NCBI GenBank assembly: GCA_030017935.1
Contig: JASEGF010000064.1
Coordinates: 1 to 10,018 of the forward strand
Reading direction: 5' to 3'
DNA: 10,018 bases
From: Bacteroidales bacterium
GTDB lineage: Bacteria > Bacteroidota > Bacteroidia > Bacteroidales > DTU049
The notes beneath the pieces are model-generated. The model did not search any database. It was not told where the DNA came from and saw only the letters and a list, made by a program, of their open reading frames with translations. Shown here in pieces: positions 7,255-10,018 of this stretch (position 1 is the stretch's first letter; each line of letters opens with the position of its first letter). Made by a program: the position numbers and the translations under genes.

Positions 7255-7262
7255 CAAAAATA
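7255..7262 (-). promoter_or_regulatory. -7 box of the tRNA-Val promoter
   Basis: The minus strand reads TATTTTTG followed by CA, matching TAnnTTTG. Its last base is 17 nt upstream of the tRNA 5' end, as expected for a short pre-tRNA leader. The nearest upstream TTG on that strand is about 25 bp away, longer than the usual spacer. Confidence 0.4.
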
Positions 7263-7306
7263 AAAATAAAAAATGAAATTTTTTTTGCAATTTTGTCAAA
7301 AAAACT

Positions 7307-8113
7307 GTGTGGAACATTTTAGGACAATTATTACATCTTAGCATTACTGATATCATAGACATAGTGCTGGTAGCATTTATAATATATGAATTTTATATGC
7401 TTATTCGAGGTACCATAGCATTTACAGTATTTCTAGGAATAATATTAATCGTAGTTATTTATCAAGTTGTTAATATTTTTCATTTGCCGATGTTCAGTGC
7501 TTTTCTAGGACAATTCATAAGTGCTGGTATAATAATGCTAATTATTGTTTTCCAAAACGAGATCAAAAGATTCTTATCAATGATAGGAGCTCCATTGGGT
7601 AAAACTAGAATATTTAATCAAAATGAAAGAAAACGTTTTTTATTTTTCAAATTACCTAATTATGACGTCAGTGAAAAAGCAAATGAAATCATAGAAGCAG
7701 CATTGCACCTATCTCACGAAGGATTTGGTGCTCTGATAGCAATAGAAAAAAACACAGTATTACAAGACATCATTTCCACAGGTATTATAATAAATGCTGA
7801 GGTAAATAGAAAATTGATAGAAACCATTTTTTACAAAAATACTCCATTGCATGATGGTGGGATGATCATTCGCAAAGATACAATAGTAGCTGCTCGTACA
7901 ATTTTCCCCTTAGCAGAAGAAACCCAGTTTAATGATCTTTATCCTTCATTAGGCACTAGACATAGGGCTGCTATAGGATTGAGTGAACAATCTGATGCAG
8001 TCATTATCGTAGTTAGTGAGCAAAATGGAGCAATATCTATTGCTTTTCAAGGTGTTTTGTATTATAATCTAAATACTATAGAATTCCAAAATAAATTGCT
8101 ATCTTTTATTTAA
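7307..8113 (+). CDS. cdaA: Diadenylate cyclase CdaA (c-di-AMP synthase)
   Basis: Membrane-bound DisA_N/DAC-domain enzyme that condenses two ATP into the second messenger c-di-AMP, used in cell-wall and osmotic control. The protein is 268 aa, of normal length for CdaA. Three membrane helices lie at about 15-33, 36-56 and 66-83, then a linker VFQNEIKRFL, then the DAC domain from about 120. Active-site segments are GALIAIE (141-147), LHDGGMII (181-188) and GTRHRAAIGLSE (216-227), followed by VSEQNGAIS. The metal-binding Asp and the RHR are intact; the usual DGA is DGG here. The start is GTG 7307: the frame is closed by TGA at 7274 upstream, no in-frame ATG precedes the first helix, and the N-terminus has family-like length. 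The usual neighbour folP is absent. The rlmD gene follows after 36 bp and is probably cotranscribed. Confidence 0.95.
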   Translation: MWNILGQLLHLSITDIIDIVLVAFIIYEFYMLIRGTIAFTVFLGIILIVVIYQVVNIFHLPMFSAFLGQFISAGIIMLIIVFQNEIKRFLSMIGAPLGKTRIFNQNERKRFLFFKLPNYDVSEKANEIIEAALHLSHEGFGALIAIEKNTVLQDIISTGIIINAEVNRKLIETIFYKNTPLHDGGMIIRKDTIVAARTIFPLAEETQFNDLYPSLGTRHRAAIGLSEQSDAVIIVVSEQNGAISIAFQGVLYYNLNTIEFQNKLLSFI

Positions 8114-8149
8114 TACATTCTATTCCTATTTTTTTAATTTATTGAATTT

Positions 8150-9541
8150 ATGGCTAAAAATGATTTAACAGGTAAAATAATTGAAAATATTATTGTCGAA
8201 GGATTCGCCTCTGATGGTAAATGTATCATTAAAAATAATAATAAAGTGGGTTTAATCTCTAAAGTAGCTCCTGGTGATATCATTGATGCTAAAATTATAA
8301 AAGATTATAAAAATTATTTTGATGCTGTTGCTATTAAAATAAAAAAACCTAGCTCCTATAGAATCGATCCCATTTGTCAACATTATAATATATGTGGTGG
8401 TTGCAGATGGCAACATATAGATTATCAATATCAACTTCTCGCCAAGCATGCACAAGTAGAAGATGCTTTTTTCAAAATTCTACATATGAAAAATTGTGTC
8501 CCTCCAGTAGCGCCAAGTAATAAAATATTTTATTATCGCAATAAGCTAGAATACTCTTTTACTGATAAAAGATGGATTTATAATTATGAAGACAATGAAG
8601 ATACTAAAAAAGATTTACGAGCACTAGGTTATCATGTGCCAGAGAGATTTGATAGAATATTTAATGTAGAAGAATGTCATTTAATGGATTTATTTCATAA
8701 TAAAATCAGAAATCAAGTTAATGAAATTAGCAAATCACTCAATATACCATATTATAATAGAAAAACACAAGAAGGTATCCTACGAGGATTAATTATAAGG
8801 AATAATAGAGCTGGTCATTGGATGGCTATAATCGTAATATCTGAATATGATTCAACTATCGAAAAATTATTAAACCAATTAATAGAACTATTTCCAAATA
8901 TTTCATGGAACTATGCCATTAGTAAAAGATTAAATGATTCTACTGATGGATTAGAAGCTATCAATATACATGGAGATAAATTTTTAACAGAAATCTTAGA
9001 TGATTTTAATTTTCAGATAAGTCCATTTTCTTTTTTTCAAATTAATCCAGATCAATCAGAGATAATTTATAAAAAAATGGTAGAAATATCCGAAATAAAT
9101 TCTAATGAAGTAGCTTGGGATCTATATTGTGGTACTGGCACTATTGCACTATTCGCAGCTAGACAAGCCAAAGAGGTAATTGGCATAGAATCTGTTCCGC
9201 AAGCCATAGTTGCTGCACGAGAAAATGCTAAAAACAATAACATAAATAATGTGGAATTTATTGCTGGAGATGTAGACAAAATCATTTCTACAGACAATAT
9301 TACAAAACCAGATATTATTTTTCTAGATCCACCACGTTCTGGTTTAAACAAAAAAATTATCGAAAAAATAAATATTATAAAACCAAAAACAATAATTTAT
9401 CTCAGTTGCAATGCTGCTACACAGGCTAGAGATATATCACTATTATTAGATAATTATTCTATATCATTTATACAGCCATATGATATGTTCCCACAGACTG
9501 CACATGTAGAGAATTTAGTAAAACTTTCATTAAAAAATTAA
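8150..9541 (+). CDS. rlmD: 23S rRNA (uracil-C5)-methyltransferase RlmD/RumA
   Basis: SAM-dependent enzyme making m5U in 23S rRNA (U1939 in E. coli numbering) during ribosome assembly. At 463 aa it is complete. An N-terminal TRAM domain (about 5-65) is followed by the Fe-S cysteines C76-x5-C82-x2-C85 and C176, matching the RumA [4Fe-4S] pattern. The C-terminal Rossmann methyltransferase domain shows motif I DLYCGTGTIAL (324-334), the acidic GIES after motif II, LDPPRSG (392-398), the nucleophile Cys420 in LSCNAATQARD, and the proposed base Glu454 in PQTAHVEN. The Fe-S ligands favour RlmD over TrmFO- or RlmC-type enzymes, but the exact rRNA target in this organism is inferred. The start ATG 8150 is well supported by the TRAM domain. 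The TAA stop overlaps the stop of the convergent gene. Confidence 0.95.
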   Translation: MAKNDLTGKIIENIIVEGFASDGKCIIKNNNKVGLISKVAPGDIIDAKIIKDYKNYFDAVAIKIKKPSSYRIDPICQHYNICGGCRWQHIDYQYQLLAKHAQVEDAFFKILHMKNCVPPVAPSNKIFYYRNKLEYSFTDKRWIYNYEDNEDTKKDLRALGYHVPERFDRIFNVEECHLMDLFHNKIRNQVNEISKSLNIPYYNRKTQEGILRGLIIRNNRAGHWMAIIVISEYDSTIEKLLNQLIELFPNISWNYAISKRLNDSTDGLEAINIHGDKFLTEILDDFNFQISPFSFFQINPDQSEIIYKKMVEISEINSNEVAWDLYCGTGTIALFAARQAKEVIGIESVPQAIVAARENAKNNNINNVEFIAGDVDKIISTDNITKPDIIFLDPPRSGLNKKIIEKINIIKPKTIIYLSCNAATQARDISLLLDNYSISFIQPYDMFPQTAHVENLVKLSLKN

Positions 9542-10018
9542 TAAAAGCAGGTATTACGAATAGAAATGCGCGCACGACCATCTTTGATTTCCTTGTAAGC
9601 AGTAGTGCCAAGAGCATAAAGTTTACAATCAAAAGTAATATATAATTTATATTCACTAGTCATACCTGGTTTGCGAACAATTAATAGAGTATCTACAGAT
9701 ACAGTGGTTGTCTGAGTACCTAATCCACTTTCCCATTCTTTACCATTAGCATCACGCCATATGATATTTAAACCACCTTTAGATAAACTATCGGCATATA
9801 GATTAGAATATAAAGGGATCACAGGATGTCTATTAAGATAAACACCTAATATAGAATCTTTATTTGTAATAGAATCATGAAAGACAAATAAATTTTTAAA
9901 AGTAAAACTAATAGCTTCTTTAGAAGACACATAATAATTCTGAGATTCTTGAGATAACTTCATCGATGGCTCATAATAATTATAAGTATCTATTGGGTAG
10001 CAAGTATCATAATATTGC
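9538..10018 (-). CDS. Hypothetical protein, 5' end beyond the window
   Basis: An unrecognised protein of which the last 159 residues are visible. The frame is open from its TAA at 9538 to the window edge. An ATG at 9961-9963 could be taken as start, but 18 further sense codons precede it (QYYDTCYPIDTYNYYEPS), so the true start and any signal peptide are probably off the window. The visible part looks like a soluble, beta-rich envelope domain. It has strands around IIWRDANGKEWES, TVSVDTLLIVRKPG and YKLYITFDCKLYALG, the end RARISIRNTCFY, and three cysteines (TCYP, FDCK, NTCF). Small lipoproteins are often found beside rlmD in Bacteroidetes, so a lipoprotein is plausible, but no lipobox is visible. 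It is convergent with rlmD, with a 4-bp overlap. Confidence 0.65.
   Translation of the reverse strand, partial: QYYDTCYPIDTYNYYEPSMKLSQESQNYYVSSKEAISFTFKNLFVFHDSITNKDSILGVYLNRHPVIPLYSNLYADSLSKGGLNIIWRDANGKEWESGLGTQTTTVSVDTLLIVRKPGMTSEYKLYITFDCKLYALGTTAYKEIKDGRARISIRNTCFY

Noticed and set aside
8252..8455. 67-codon minus-strand open frame inside rlmD
   Set aside because: Antisense to the TRAM and Fe-S region; a shadow of AT-rich codons.
9067..9351. 94-codon minus-strand open frame inside rlmD
   Set aside because: It is antisense to the conserved SAM-binding motif region of rlmD, and its product shows no domain or signal.

Overview
The window is AT-rich chromosomal DNA of a member of the Bacteroidota, most likely Bacteroidales-like. 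The evidence is the gene order porG-like / uppS / bamA / ompH / ompH, the lack of Shine-Dalgarno sequences with A-rich leaders instead, and several TAnnTTTG boxes of the kind used by the Bacteroidetes primary sigma factor. There is no sign of phage, insertion sequence, CRISPR or a recent island. This looks like core housekeeping DNA, and I found no convincing new multi-gene system in it.

Left part (1-5514, minus strand): an envelope-biogenesis operon read right to left. It starts at a promoter box near 5507-5514 and runs through a PorG-like (DUF6089) beta-barrel protein, undecaprenyl diphosphate synthase (uppS), the outer-membrane protein assembly factor BamA and two OmpH/Skp periplasmic chaperone paralogs. 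It ends at a strong bidirectional hairpin terminator at 137-175. UppS makes the lipid carrier for peptidoglycan and surface glycans. BamA inserts beta-barrel proteins, the Skp-like proteins carry unfolded barrels across the periplasm, and the PorG-like protein is either a client or a part of type IX secretion. A second hairpin with a perfect 14-bp stem lies at the left edge (3-37).

Middle (5565-7306): a lone secreted or anchored PD40 beta-propeller protein on the minus strand, preceded by a 17-bp dyad that could be an operator. Divergent from it is frr (ribosome recycling factor), and then a tRNA-Val(GAC) gene on the minus strand only 4 bp after the frr stop.

Right part (7307-10018): the c-di-AMP synthase cdaA (GTG start, a DGG variant of the DGA motif), then rlmD (the 23S rRNA m5U methyltransferase with Fe-S cysteines). 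Converging on rlmD is an unidentified protein gene that runs off the window; the two stop codons overlap in a single TTAA.

Several starts were set at the first ATG because the longest open frames begin at upstream TTG codons: bamA at 3805, uppS at 4571, the PD40 gene at 6419 and frr at 6595.
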